Source: Nectonema munidae (taxonomy: Eukaryota > Nematomorpha > Nectonematoida > Nectonematidae). From it: 64,000 nt of DNA. The position numbers and the translations under genes are program-made. The stretch lies in contig JAUIRK010000824.1 of assembly GCA_030549495.1 (NCBI GenBank), forward strand, positions 124,001-188,000, in the 5' to 3' direction. Positions 46,044 to 58,290 of this stretch are shown piece by piece. The notes beneath the pieces were generated by a model that was not told the DNA's origin, made no database searches, and worked only from the letters and a program-made list of their open reading frames with translations. How positions within the stretch are numbered: the stretch's first letter is position 1; each line of letters begins with the position of its first letter.

Positions 46044-47385
46044 AAGATAACATAACATAATTTATTAGCGAAAGTAGACAGAGCCTGTTAATTATCGCAT
46101 CTGAGTAAAGGAAAAAATAATGGGAGAATGCAATGTTTAGCAGAGCTCAAAAATTCTGTTCTTCCAAAATCCATCCAATTTGTTCTTAAAATCATATACG
46201 TTTGGAGCATTAACAATATCATCGAGAAGTGAATTCCAGTCATTAATCATTCTTTCAGAGAAAAACCTTCTTAAATAGGACTTTTTACAAAACGATTTCT
46301 GAAATTTTTGAGAGTGGAATCTTTGGTTTCTTTTTGAAAAATCAGGTAAAATTCCAGAGTTGATGAGCATCTTTCCATGAAGGATATTATAAACGGTAAT
46401 CATGTCTCTCCTTTTGAAACGATAGAGTAAGGAAGGTAGATTTAGCTTCATGAGTCTTTCCTTGTAGCTTAGGTCTTTCAAAGCATGAATGTCTTTAGTG
46501 ATACCTTTGAACTTTCTCAATTTTGAAAGCATCATAGTCATAATAAGGATAAGAAATTACATTTCCATATTCTAAGATTGGTCTTATTAACGCTTTATAA
46601 AGAAGTGGAGCCGTAGTAGTATCGAATGTAGAGAAGGATTTACACAATTGATTGTAGCGAATGCTTTAGAAACTCTCTTTCAAATATTTTTGGAGAAAAA
46701 GAAATCAGTCGTAACAATGACTCCCAAATCATTTTGCGAATCAACCTTCTCAAGTTTATCACACTTAAGGAAATATTTTCTATCATTTTAAAGTCCTATT
46801 TGCAAATGTGTGCATTTAGAGAAGTTAAATTTTAATCCCCATCTGTTGCACCATTCAAATACTTTTATCAAATCACGCTGTAAGTTAGAGCTACCACAAT
46901 CATCAGAAACATCATATAATTTAATATCATCGGCAAATACCTTGAATTTTGAGAAGATGACGTTGAAGAGGTCATTTAAAGGGCGCAGTACAGAGCTATG
47001 TGGAACTCCACTCAAAACTAATTTTTCCTTTGAGCGCTGACCATTCAAAACAACAATTTGCTTACTATCATGTAGATCTTGAACTCCAGCCAAGTATATT
47101 ACCATTTATGCCATATGAGTTCAGCTTACAAATCATATATTTGTAAGGTAATGAATCAAATGCTTTTTGGAAGTCAAGATATAGTACATCAACAGCATTA
47201 TTATTTTCTAGCATATGAACAACATCATTTTGGAACTCCAGAAGATTGGTCACTGCTGATTTGCTGGTAGTAAACCCGTGCTGATTTGGATGAAACAAAT
47301 TCAAGTCATTTAAATGTTTTAAGATGGCATCCTCAATTATTGATTCAAGCATTTTACAAAAAAACAGAAAAAACGAATTATACAA
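46044..47385 (-). pseudogene. LINE reverse transcriptase, 5'-truncated (CR1/L2/Jockey-type)
   Basis: Read on minus from 47385: KMLESIIEDAILKHLNDLNL, QHGFTTSKSAVTNLLEF, VDVLYLDFQKAFDSLPYKYM (RT finger and palm with the first catalytic D), then VLSGVPHSSVL and FKVFADDIKLYDVSDD (FADD box), FEWCNRWGLKFNFSKC, and a long C-terminal domain with KIEKVQ-like, LSYKERLMKLNLPSLLYRFK and FFSERMINDWNSL motifs. It ends with a short TTATG repeat tail near 46044. The endonuclease is missing, and several frame breaks make it dead. Such elements move by target-primed reverse transcription. The clade call is by eye. Confidence 0.9.
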
Positions 47386-48689
47386 ATCTGAAGTACAACT
47401 CTTCTTTTAGAAATTCAAATTAAACTTAATTGAATTGTGCATTGATATGCTCAAAAATTGTCCAAAGAAGGAGGGGGGGGGCGATTACCCTTTCGAACTG
47501 TCTAAATTCGCCACGTCTTATTAATCAAAATATTGATAAGGTTAGAGAATTTTGCTTCATTAAGTCGAGAAAAGCTTCGGATTTTTTGGCATCAAAAATT
47601 ATGACGCCTTTTTATAAGTTGTTTGCTTTATTAAAAAAAATATTTTTTAATTTTTTTTAATTAAAGTCAACAAAATTTAGAACACGATTTAATCTTGTAA
47701 GACGACCGTATTTGCCCGCCAATAAGAGGAAGCTTAAAAACAATCAAACTATTTCCTAAGACTTGCAGTTGTCTTATATAAGTGAAGATAAAATTTGAAA
47801 TCTTGCTGTTACTTAAATTTGTTAAGTTGATATTAAAAACCACTCAAATTGTAAGAATGTTATTAAAGATGATTATTATTTATGCAATGCTGATGATCAA
47901 GATAATGAAGTTGCGGAAATGGAATTGGATTTCGATCCTGATCCGATGAATGCGTTGCTAGAATGAATCAAAAGAATTCATTAATGAATATATTGATCAA
48001 ATGAAAATTCGCTTTCATTTCTAGGTTGACAGTGAATAAAAGATTCCAAAACGAAGCGTTTGTTTATGCTAAGAACATAGATTTAAATTTAAATTAATAT
48101 AACAGTATAGCTTCAAATCGTCTTAAATGCCAGTAAATGTTGAAATCGTGTTCGTTCTTTATCAATGAAATTTTATATAACAGACGATTTTCATTCCTTG
48201 CATACAGTGTTCCCCAAAGCTCAAAGAGAGTTCTGGATACCCAGCTTGGTTTATCCCAGTAATGTTTAACCTTTTGAAAGTAGGGGGTAACTTTTCTATA
48301 TCATTGAACTGTGCGGGCGCTAAGCTATGTAAGAACGCATGCAAATATTTTTTTATAGACAAAGCAATAAAGTATAATTATATGTATTTTACATGTCCAT
48401 ACTATAGGGTTTAAAACCCGTTTTTTTATCTTTAATTTTTCGGTTTAAAATACTTTCTACTTTGCCGTTACATTTACGTTACCGAACACACTTTACCGGT
48501 AATTTGAAAATATCAACAAAAAAATTTGCAAAAGTACGGCTTTTTATTTACTCGAGCAAACCGAATATAATTATGTGTCTGAAATTGAAGAAAAAGTTGG
48601 AAAACTTCTTTACCGGTATAATATATATTTTAAAAAAAATTTTAACCAATAATCTACCTGACACTTTTTTTATGTCTAAAATCTAAACC
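47386..48689. other. Non-coding DNA, no feature recognised
   Basis: Contains a short G run at 47471-47479. Broken frames near 47690-48000 could be upstream parts of the hAT relic that follows, but no motif is secure. Confidence 0.35.
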
Positions 48690-48911
48690 GATTTGAGCAA
48701 AGAAATAAAATTATTTGAAGCAACTGGAAAAAGATCAGATAGATTAGAAAAGCTTTATCAAATTTTATTCAACATAAGCGCAACAAGAGTGTAGATTGCG
48801 AAAGAGCTTTTTCTTCTACAAGCTGATTTTTTATCAAATATTCGTTCTCGATTATCGCCGAAAACCTTAGACGTCTTTTCCTTTTTAAAATCATATTTTT
48901 CTTCAAAATAA
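48690..48911 (+). pseudogene. hAT dimerisation-domain remnant
   Basis: Reads DLSKEIKLFEATGKRSDRLE, then VDCERAFSST, then after frame shifts NIRSRLSPKTLDVFSFLKSY. This is the hAT C-terminal pattern VxCERAFSxxxxxxxxxRSRLSxxTLDxxxFLxSY. No ends located. Confidence 0.8.
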
Positions 48912-49164
48912 TAAATATTGTTAGTTCTTATTTTTATAATCTATCTCAACTTTAAGACAAATTTGCGCAAATCTTCTTTACTTGAATCTGATTTCAAAGG
49001 TTTTATTGCCTAATATGATCAATAATAATAATCTGCTATAAAATGTCTCTGCGGGCCCCATGCCACGCGTGAGCATAGGGTTGGGCATAGCTGCTTTATT
49101 CAGTAAGAGGGCTAATGGTAAATATTTATGAGAAAAAAACAAATTGTCGTTGCGTTAAATTCTT

Positions 49165-49497
49165 TTGAAAAGGACTATAATTTCAGCCAAAGGCATGGTG
49201 CTGAGTATGGAAAACCAATTTTTCCTAAAACACAAATTTTCAAAAAAAAAGGTTGAAATCCACCAACTGATCGAAAAGTCTTCTTGGTCCTTCTTTAAGC
49301 ATCTTAATCTTGATGAAAGTTTTATTTCCATAGAAGTTGAAAAGTGGGAAAGTGATGTTTCATTTTTAAATGCAAAAGAAAAAATTTCTAACATTTGTGT
49401 GATCAACGACAACGCAGAAAGAGGAGTAAAACTAGCTTCTGACTTCATTTCTCTAACACGTGATGAAAAAAGATATCAGGACTTGTGGAAAATATAG
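49165..49497 (+). CDS. Unidentified 110-codon open frame, probably repeat-derived
   Basis: An uninterrupted frame with protein-like composition that ends in SNICVINDNAERGVKLASDF followed by ISLTRDEKRYQDLW. The NDxAERGVKL string recalls uncharacterised proteins I associate with multi-copy families in arthropods and cnidarians, but I cannot name the family and would not assign a function. The upstream start is arbitrary. The G-rich sequence at 49054-49100 before it might be a transposon end. More likely the tail of an old element than a host gene. Confidence 0.35.
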   Translation: MKRTIISAKGMVLSMENQFFLKHKFSKKKVEIHQLIEKSSWSFFKHLNLDESFISIEVEKWESDVSFLNAKEKISNICVINDNAERGVKLASDFISLTRDEKRYQDLWKI

Positions 49498-49499
49498 GG

Positions 49500-51130
49500 A
49501 ATTGTGGAAAATGATAGAAAAAAATTAAAAAATCAAAGAAAAAAATAAGTTTATTATTTTGTGTAAAATATTTCATTTTCAATAATAAATATGTTAAATA
49601 TAGTTTCTCAATTTAATAAAAACAAAAAAATGCATTTTTTGAAAACAATACAACTTTTTTTTAACTTTGGGATACCTAAAAAAATTTCAATGTCAACCAA
49701 ACTTCAAATCTAACACTTTTTCATGATTTTCCACTCATAAAAAAAAGTAAGACGTTATTAAGTAACTTTTTCATTTTTATGGGGCAAGGGAAACACCCTA
49801 AAGAGGGGTCATGTGATCCAAGTTGGATGAAATAGAGAAGTAGAATCCAGACCTCCAATTAAATATTATCTTTGGGAGTCACCACGCTACGTTAAGCTAA
49901 ATCATTTGGCAAACTCGATAAGAATGAATGCGTTCAGAACACAACTATACAAAGTCAACAATTAATACTGTCAATTGTACATCAAAGAAAGTGTGCTGAA
50001 ATAGTTAAAATAAAGTATATACAAAATTTATTTCGCGTTCTAAAATACTTTCTCCCTCAATGCATTATGAATGTTTACTTTCTTATGATTTGAAGAATAC
50101 CTGAAACTTATCACAGTGCATATAAAATTATATATTTGTTGTGTTCTTGGCAATTAGTTCATCAGCGAGCATATAACACTAACTAAGCCAGAGAAATGCC
50201 AAAAATCAAGCACCATCACCAATTGCTTACACATTTATAATATAACTTTGAAGTGAAAAATTGAAGCATATATTCTTTTTCTTACTCCACTTCATAGAGA
50301 ACATGCTATATAAAATAAAATAATAATAATAATAATAAAAATAATAATTAGGTGCGACACATTTATTTATGTATGCCAAAGTCAAAAAAGCACACGTTTC
50401 TGCTACTCGTCATTTTCTATTCATCATCGTCTTCACACTCTTTCACACAATTATGTGTATAAATTGGAAATTGGTATTTTTGTCATAGCAATTATTATTA
50501 TTTTGATTGAATCTTCTGATTCAAAATCAAAGTTTTGGTTCTAACATCATCTTCACTTAAATGCGTCGTTACCAAGTCGGAACAAACACGTACACGACGA
50601 TGATCCTAGCCAGGTTTTTCTGCCAAGGGTAGAAGCATATTTGGAAAAGGCGCTAACATGCGTCTAAAATAAGAAAACCTTCTCTAGAATTACTAAGAGA
50701 TAGAATTTTTTGTTAAGTTTTATTTGATGAAATCAGATGCCAACATCTCTGTAGATTTAGATCTCTGTAATGATCACATTTTTCATAACCCTGATTAATA
50801 TAAACAATTTGGTTAAAAAAAAATAAAAATATCTCACTTTACTATGGGAACAAAGTGACCTTATAAAAATCATATAAACTTCATTTGTTGTTTCAAAATT
50901 TATTCAATGAAAATAATTGGAAAAATTTTAAAAATGTAAGTAATCGAGTTTAATTCAATAATAATTTATGACAAATAATTGTGATGATTGTGTGATATAA
51001 TACTTAAAATAAATATAAATATATGTTCACAAATTAAACATATTACCTTTCATATAAAGTAACTTTCTCTTCTAATTTTTAAAACTTTTTTTAAAATTTT
51101 TTTTTCTTTCATAATTATCACTTAAATTTA
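49500..51130. other. Non-coding DNA with AAT microsatellite
   Basis: AT-rich. (AAT)n at about 50320-50346. The patch at 50380-50680 is somewhat less AT-rich and resembles other host-like blocks. No gene is seen. Confidence 0.4.
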
Positions 51131-51142
51131 CACAACTTATTT

Positions 51143-51660
51143 TTGTCCTGGTTAAATTTATGTGATCATCACAAATCCTGTAAGGTTTGCATCTTGAAAT
51201 TAAGCAAAATAATACAATCTCCTATAGACTGCCAAACTGCATCCAGTTTGTTTTTAAACTCATTCAACGTGGTAGAATTCACAACTTCACTGAGCAAAGA
51301 ATTCCAATCTTCAAAAGCTCTTTGTGTTAGAAATGTTTCGCGATGCTTGTTCTAGAAACTTTCAGCTTTAAATTTGAAGCAATGCCATCTAGAAATTCTT
51401 GTTGAAAAACCAGGAATAGAACATTTATCATATTTTTCTTTACAATGTTAAAAATAGTAATCATTTCATTTCTCTTTATTCTATAATAAAGTGAAGGTAA
51501 GTTCAAAACTTTCATTCTTTCTAAATAAGGAAAATTTTTCATAGCAGGTAAACTTTTTGGGAAGTTTTTTTGAACTTTTTCAATTTTCTTGACATTACTC
51601 GCAGAGCTAACCTCATAAATCACATTTGCGTTTTCAAGAATTGGTCTTACCAAGGTTTTA
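51143..51660 (-). pseudogene. LINE C-terminal fragment, same kind as 46-47 kb
   Basis: On minus: LVRPILENANVIYEV, KIEKVQKNFPKSLPAMKNF, LERMKVLNLPSLYYRIKRNE, and after a frame change FLTQRAFEDWNSLLSEVVNS followed by LNEFKNKLDAVW. It aligns motif by motif with the C-terminus of the element at 46137-46580. 5'-truncated as usual for LINEs, with frame breaks. Confidence 0.88.
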
Positions 51661-52860
51661 AATTCTAGCTGTAAAAAATTGGAGAATATATTTTAAGGAA
51701 AGGAAAGCATTTGATCAATAAGATGTGCTAAATCAAAAAAATTAATTTATTTAAAAAAAAAAAATGGCGCCAATTCTGGAAAATCTTTTCAGGGGGAGGG
51801 GATATTACTCGTACTCATTAATAAATTAGCTTCACCACATAATTAAGGCTTTAGTTTATCTCTAAGAATAATATTTTTTCATATTCCTAGTTGAAAAGTA
51901 AAAATATTTTATGTCATCACCAACATTTTCTTCTAAAATCTATATGAGACTTAATACAAATTTATAACAAATTATTTTTGTAGTACATAATTAAAGCAAA
52001 TTTGTAAAATAAAACATAAAAAAGCATGCATTGATAGAATTATTTTAGAGTAAAAAATACAATTGAGAAAAATTTCGCTCCCACACCCCAACTATAATTT
52101 CAACATACCTGTGCGGATGTAGAAAACCAAGTGACAGGGGGGGGGGGCAAAAACTAAAATTTTTATTGAAAAAATATTAGAAATTCACTTTTCTAGGATA
52201 ACTTCCGGCAAATTCATTAGCCATTTCAACTGCTTAAATTTCTAATACAGATACTCTCTATAGTTCATCAGCGAATAATATAGAATTCTCAAATTCTATA
52301 TTATCTAAGATGCTCATCTTTTTTCCTAATCATTAAAAATTTTTAATGTACATAAAAATAAGCATATAAGCCAATTATCTCTATCTTGAAAAAAAAGAAA
52401 TAGTGTTGTTGAGGACAGGGGATCTCTCTGGATCCACCTCTGAAATGTGTGTGTGCCTACCACAGTTTCAAATTTATGACAAAATTCTTCTATAATCAAG
52501 TAAATTTCATTTACCTCAAGTTTCAAAATCAAATTAGTCATTTCGAAGAGAGTTAAAAGCCTTGTTAAAGTCGAGGTATCCAGGTCGAATAAAGTCAATT
52601 TTTTATTTTTATCTTTTAGTTTGTTATAGAAATAATTATTTGTTATATTTTACTTAATTTTCGATTATTTTTAAAAAAAATTTTAAGATCAATAAAGTAA
52701 AATTTTTTTCTTTTAAAAGTCAATAATTTTTTATGTCAATTTTTTTACAATTGTAAATTCTTTTGAATGCAAAAATGACATTTTGGTTAAGAAAGAGAAA
52801 GCATTAGTTGTGTAAAATGACATAAACAACTGCTTAACATAAAAGAAAATTATATTCAGT
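51661..52860. other. Non-coding DNA, no feature recognised
   Basis: AT-rich with a G run at 52137-52147. A 90-codon minus frame (52326-52598) has no recognised motif. Words such as AAAGTCAAT recur from 52580 to 52745 and again near 55190-55640. Confidence 0.4.
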
Positions 52861-52861
52861 T

Positions 52862-53190
52862 AGCGCAGTTTGTTGAGTCCACTTCTTTTAGCATAAAAGA
52901 GGCATCAAAATTTTTTACTCTATCAAGTTTGATCACGATGATTCTGGAATTAAAAATTATTTGAATAAAAGGTTTTTTCAAAGAAGGATATTAAAGATAT
53001 TATAAAAATTGTAAAAGCTAAACATTTCTCCCAGTACTTATGCAGAGTTACAAAATTTTCAAGCTACAACTTGTCATGTAGAAAGATCATTTTCGATGTT
53101 AAAAAAGCTTCTATACCAAAAGATTGAAATTTTTCTTCTTCTAATATATTTAATTATTTTCTTGTGTATTTCAATTCTTCTAAATAAAAA
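52862..53190 (+). pseudogene. hAT dimerisation-domain remnant
   Basis: Reads PSTYAELQNFQATTCHVERS then FSMLKKLL, with earlier short stretches (QFVESTSF). HVERSFSMLKKLL is the hAT C-terminal signature with the likely catalytic E. Decayed elsewhere. Confidence 0.75.
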
Positions 53191-53398
53191 AGCTTAAAAT
53201 AATTTTTAAGTGAATTTTTTCATAAATAAAGTCAATATTTTGAAGTATATGGGTCAATAACTTTGAAGTTTTTATGTTAAATTTTGTTCTCTTTATTATT
53301 TATAGAAGAAAAGGAGGCCTTAAATGATTTAAAAAGTTCTAAAAATCAGGGTTGCGATGGCTGAGCCGCTGAATTTTTTGACATGGAACCGGAGCCGT

Positions 53399-53656
53399 TC
53401 TACAACAATATTCCACTTTGTTTCCGTGAGCAATGCTTTGAACTCGTGTCCTCGATGCTTCATTTTTCTACCCTATCCTTGAAAGTCTGTGTTTAATCCT
53501 AACTGCGGCCTCCTGGCTTTTGGATCTTCACAAAATTACCTACATTATTTTCATACTGTTTCGATAATTTGGTTCAGTTGTTTTTGTCATACTTTTCTCA
53601 TGCGTAAACTTTCATTTGTAAATAAATATCATATGATAAAAAAAAAAAAAAAAAAG
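53399..53656 (+). repeat. LINE 3' tail, copy 1 with poly(A)
   Basis: About 236 bp matching 54614-54849 with one substitution seen, ending ATATCATATG and then a run of about 18 A. It is a strongly 5'-truncated LINE insertion. Confidence 0.8.
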
Positions 53657-54355
53657 TTTTTATAAATATTTTTAATGTTATATTTCAACTATGCTGAATT
53701 CAGTGGTAATGTCATTTTTTTTTATCAAAATCAATCAAACCTGTCAAAAAAATTGATTTATTTTTGACAACTCATTTCAAAAAGGAACGTTTTATTTAAA
53801 TAATTATATAAAGTTTTTTACACATATAATACCTATTTTTAAGTATTCTGAATTTAGTGGTGATATTCATTTTTTTAATGAAAATCAATTAAACCTGTCC
53901 AAAAATTGATTTATATATGACAACTCATCTCAAAAAAAAACTTTTTATCTAAATAATTATATAACGTTTCTTACACATTATATACCCATTTGCAAGCATG
54001 CTGAATTCAGTGGTAATATTCATTTTTTATGAAAATCAATCAAACCTATCAAAAAATTGATTTATATGTGACAGCTCATTTCAAAAAGAAACTTTTTATC
54101 TAAATAATTATATAAAGTTTTTTACACATATATCTCCATTTCCATACGCTGAATTCAGGGGTGATATTCCTTTTTTTTATGAAAATCATTCAAACCTGTC
54201 AAAAAATAGATTTATCTCAAAAAGAAACATTTTATCCAAATAATTATATAAAGTTTTTTACACATGTATACCCATTTTTAAGTACGTTGTATTTACTGGT
54301 AATATTTCTTTTTTATGAAAATCAGTCAAATCTGACAAAAAAATCTACAATATAA
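53656..54355. repeat. ~150 bp satellite, array 2
   Basis: Four to five tandem units. The anchor TCAATCAAACCTGTC and variants occurs at 53731, 53885, 54036, 54186 and 54322, giving spacings of 154, 151, 150 and 136. Other unit words: TTTTTTACACATATA, CTGAATTCAGTGGT, TTGATTTATATATGACA. The unit is AT-rich and the copies differ by many substitutions. The same unit forms array 1 at 34370-34870, about 19 kb away. Confidence 0.93.
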
Positions 54356-54359
54356 TGAT

Positions 54360-54860
54360 AATATAAAGCACGAAACCCGAAAAGCACACGATCCTTTGCC
54401 TGTGTTTTTCCGACTCTCAACTTCTACTGTGTCAGTCAGATACAAAACAAATTTACTTCACAAACAATTTCCTTTTCTCTTTCAAGACCCCAGTTTATCT
54501 GTGAAAACCTTCAAAAAAATTTGGAAAAATTTTTTCATTTCTTCCTATAGCCATTATACCTATTGTGACAGAAACTGCTATGTCTGCTCTACTTCCTAAT
54601 TTTATTATTTGACTCTACAACAATATTCCACTTTGTTTCCGTGAGCAATGCTTTGAACTCGTGTCCTCGATGCTTCATTTTTCTACCCTATCCTTGAAAG
54701 TCTGTGTTGAATCCTAACTGCGGCCTCCTGGCTTTTGGATCTTCACAAAATTACCTACATTATTTTCATACTGTTTCGATAATTTGGTTCAGTTGTTTTT
54801 GTCATACTTTTCTCATGCGTAAACTTTCATTTGTAAATAAATATCATATCATATCATATC
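54360..54860 (+). pseudogene. LINE 3' end, copy 2 with ATATC tail
   Basis: The last part of a LINE ORF2 (VRYKTNLLHKQFPFLFQDPS, then KTFKKIWKNFF, stop at about 54599) is followed by a 3' untranslated region nearly identical to copy 1 and a tail of four ATATC units (54841-54860). The ORF start is truncated. It sits directly after the satellite array. Confidence 0.75.
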
Positions 54861-55179
54861 AGCCGTAAAAATTTAAATACGCCTCCACTAACTGGCTCCG
54901 CATGATTTAACCACTCACATTTCAAAGATGTTTTTTAGATGAAAGCTAGCGGAAATGTTAATTTCAAATGAAACTCGCATATATTCTCTAATCCTAACTG
55001 TTTTCTTGGTTATTTTTTATTAAATTTTTTAAAAATAAACACATAACTATAAGAGCGTGTCGGAACTCACACCGGAGCTTAAAAAAACAGAACTCCGGAG
55101 CAAGAAAATTTTTTTCATGCCTCCGCAACTCTATTAAAAATGCTACCAGGCTTCAGTTCTCTTTTGCAAGTTAAATTTT

Positions 55180-55640
55180 TTTTTTGAAAAAGTCCATTTT
55201 TTCTGCCAAAAAGTCAATATTTTTGAGTTATTTTAAGTCAATTTTTGTTAGCCTATGACAATTGTTTGATAGTTCGTACTCGTTGGATAATAAAAAATTA
55301 AGGTAACTTCCACATATCCAACAATTTTCTTTCTTTAAAAGACTTTCAAAAATTTTTGCAGGAATTGCTAAAAATTTTGAAAACTTAATAACAATAAAAG
55401 AATGAAAATTGTCCAAATGAACAAATTTAAGCTTCCATATAAAGTATTCTGTTTAGGATTTATAATGCTGAATCAACTGATTGGAAGGAATTAAAAAATA
55501 AGTTGTGATCAAAAACATTACCATATGTTTTTGAAAACTGAAAAAAAGTGATCACAAATAACCAATGTTTGAGGTATTCGTGTTGATGGCCGTTCCATTT
55601 TTGTCTAAAAACGTCAATAAATTGACTTTATAGTTTTTCC
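55180..55640. mobile_element. Possible MITE with AAAGTCAATTTTT ends
   Basis: AAGTCCATTTTTTC and AAGTCAATATTTTTGAG on the left, and AACGTCAATAAATTGACTTTATAG on the right, suggest inverted AAAGTCAAT-rich ends. A 62-codon minus frame inside has no motif. No target duplication was established. Confidence 0.35.
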
Positions 55641-55766
55641 CTTAATAAAGTGTACACATCACATTTATATATTTCAAGGGAGATTCAGGTGAGCAAAATA
55701 AATTTATTTGCCCCTCTTATCCACGTGCATGTATATAGGAACAAACTTTAATAAGTTTTTAGGGGT

Positions 55767-55912
55767 ATGGGTAATGATAATGTGGGGTCATCGAGAAGGC
55801 AAAATTGTGCTACTTGTATCGAACTATGAGGAAAGTAGACTGGATGCGGTATCGAACCCAAGACCTTGAGTTATGAAAGGTCTGGAAAAAAAATCTAACC
55901 AACCTTTTTGAC
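55767..55912 (-). repeat. tRNA-derived SINE, copy D
   Basis: Same layout as copy A on the minus strand: AGACCTTTCATAACTCAAGG, a B-box-like GGGTTCGATACC, then TTTCCTCATAGTTCGATAC. The tail lies toward 55767. Confidence 0.85.
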
Positions 55913-56419
55913 TTCATGGTATAAATACGAAAAAATTTAAAGGTGTTTTAATCATATATGTATTTTTATATACGTGGAGTATGGTATTTATTTTATTTAT
56001 TTATTTAAAATAAGGTAAAATTGAACAAAAACATCGTTTATCTTCGTTACATAGATAAATTTTCAATTTAAGTTCTGATTGATCTTTGGGGACTGCTTTA
56101 TATAGAAGGCTGCTAGAAAAACGTTTGGAGCGATGTACAAATAAATGAAGAATGTAAATCTTTGAGATATTGCGCTTTTTAATGTTTTTTTAATGCCCAA
56201 GAACTCATATTTTTTGTAAATTTATGGAAGAGCAAATCTGAGCGTGATTTCTTTTAGAGAGAAAAGATTAACCTTGTAAATTAGTAACGAACGCAGCAGT
56301 AACCTTAGTAAAAAATAGGTCAAGAAAAAATGACGTAAAAAAAAAATTGATATTTTTTTAGTGACGATATTGACACAAAAAATTAATAATACGACAAAAA
56401 GTGTTGGATTTAGCATCTA
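55913..56419. other. Non-coding DNA, no feature recognised
   Basis: AT-rich, no motif seen. The 64-codon minus frame here is hydrophobic AT-rich chance sequence. Confidence 0.4.
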
Positions 56420-56880
56420 TGGCGGAATTGCCTACTTGTAGAGGCGGAAATGAAAATTGAGGTGAACAATTTTTTTAGCAAACAATTAGGCATTGTATAA
56501 ACAAATACTAAAATATTTTGCAAAAACTTAATTTCTACATAAAAATTTAAAATGTAGTCGGTATTTCAATTAAAGTCAAATTTTTTCTCATCTTCCATCT
56601 GAGCTGAGAGATCAGTCATTGCTTAGTATTAAGGATTTGTTTGAACTCAAAATAAAAGAATGGGTGATAAATCATTTCTTTGGAATCTTGGGAAGAAAAT
56701 TTTATAAAGAGTTTATTCAACTTAACTGGAATGAAGAATTCACATTAAAGTTTCAAAAAGAAAAAGGGGAACGATTTTCATCAATTTTTAATTCATAGTG
56801 GACAAATTTAAAATTAATGTGAATCTGAGTGGACGATTTGAACAAAAATGTTGATGACTGGAATTTTACTTTTTTCTGGT
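56420..56880 (+). pseudogene. hAT transposase relic (SCAND3/FAM200-like)
   Basis: At about 56600-56810 the plus strand reads LSIKDLFELKIKEWVINHFF, then FYKEFIQLNWNEEFTLKFQK. This fits the segment just upstream of the dimerisation tail in SCAND3/FAM200-like hAT proteins (WIxNPF, then LxxDxxLKxxF). Its 5' part matches 10431-10760. Degraded. Confidence 0.6.
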
Positions 56881-57249
56881 TATGTTGTTAAGAATTGAAA
56901 ATTTTTTCCAGCTTTCACTGAAGTTGCCGAACTAATTTTTAGTAAAGAAAATAAAACGCGGCTAATTTTCTTTTGTTCATAATTTCAATAACATCATAAT
57001 ATTCTATAGTCTTTTGACAATTTGATAATTCAATTTTCTATTTTTTCATAAAGTTTTGTAAAATTTTTATCAAATATATAGTAAATATGTATATAATAAA
57101 GAATTGCGAACGCTCAAGGATAATATAGAATTCAAAATATGGAACTTACTCAAATCACTTTCTACTTTTACTCAAATAATGTTTACATATAAATGGTAAA
57201 ATAGCTTCCACCATAACATTTTTTTCTAATTCTCTAACACAATGGTTCT

Positions 57250-57440
57250 CAACGGCGGCCCTCAACGTCTAGTTTTGCGGCTAGCAATATTCAAAACTGT
57301 AATGATTTTTCGAAATTATTGATATATTAATTGTACTGTACATATGTTGTAAGGTAGTTTTGTATCTTTGACCTGCTCTTAATTTTTGTCTACACACCAT
57401 GTGTCTATGGCAGTATTTCGATGTTAAATTCAGCCATTAG
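57250..57440. mobile_element. hAT terminal relic (CAATGGTTCTCAACGG)
   Basis: CAATGGTTCTCAACGGCGGCCC is a clear hAT-type end (CAGTGGTTCTCAACGGTGG class) with one change. The opposite end was not found within a few hundred bases, so it is probably truncated. Confidence 0.5.
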
Positions 57441-58170
57441 TGGTCCTGAGGTTTCAATATATATATACTGGAAAAGATGAAATACGCACCACTATTTACT
57501 ATAGAAATTTTTGCTAATATAATTTTACTTGTTTGATATCCGTAAATACGAGAATATGATGTTTGGACTATTGTATATAGTAGTACAAAAATTTTAATGA
57601 GATGTTTGTTAAACAATTTTTTAGGTATAGAAAAGAAAATCAAGCTATTGACTTTCATTTCAATGTTTTTTTTCACAAATAAATCTATGTACTAACACTT
57701 AGATAAAAATTTTCTTTCATTTATCAGAATTTTTTTTAAAGTTTTATATTTAAAATGATGTTAAGTTTTTCGATTTTTTCATGAGTATTTTTCTCTAAGG
57801 AATAAAAAATTTTGTTCATTACTTATTTGTCCAAATTTGTCCGGGTTAGGTGATTCAAAAATCTGATAATCTACACTAAATACTGTTCAGTCTAAAGATA
57901 AGGCATAAACACCATGGTTCATAATAATCGAAGTCTTTTAAACATCCTTTGAGCTTTATTTCAAATTTGCTAACCCTACACCCCTCCCCCCACCTGCCTC
58001 TTCGCTACCCATATGAAATGTATAAAATATTGATTTTTTAGTTAGTTGCTTAATTAGTGCGAGTAAATTATAGAAAGTGTGGGATTAAAAGTTATTTAAA
58101 TATACTAATAAAATAAATTAATGGACTGTAAAACTTTAATTCATGAAAAAAGTAGAAGCTTTATAATAAA
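57441..58170. other. Non-coding DNA, no feature recognised
   Basis: AT-rich. A 79-codon minus frame at 57437-57676 has no motif. Confidence 0.4.
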
Positions 58171-58290
58171 TTTTCGCACACTTTGATCATCGCCCGATTG
58201 TAATCCCGTTCTTTCTCGAAAACTTAAGTGTGGGAAACTTAGTGTGCTCAGCGAGACAAAATAAATAAATGCCTATCTATCTAAATAACT
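58171..58290 (+). repeat. LINE 3' tail relic
   Basis: ATCATCGCCCGATTG-like G/C-richer sequence followed by GACAAAATAAATAAATG and a (CTAT)n tail, the usual form of a Jockey/CR1-type LINE 3' end. Confidence 0.5.

Larger units (their letters stand above)
53346..55131. mobile_element. Possible hAT frame around LINE tails and satellite
   Basis: Left end CAGGGTTGCGATGGCTGAGC with GGAACCGGAGCCG. The right side near 55119-55131 has GCCTCCGCAACTCT, whose complement resembles the left end. Between them lie two LINE 3' fragments and a satellite array, which would be later or captured sequence. The pairing of the two ends is inference. Confidence 0.35.
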
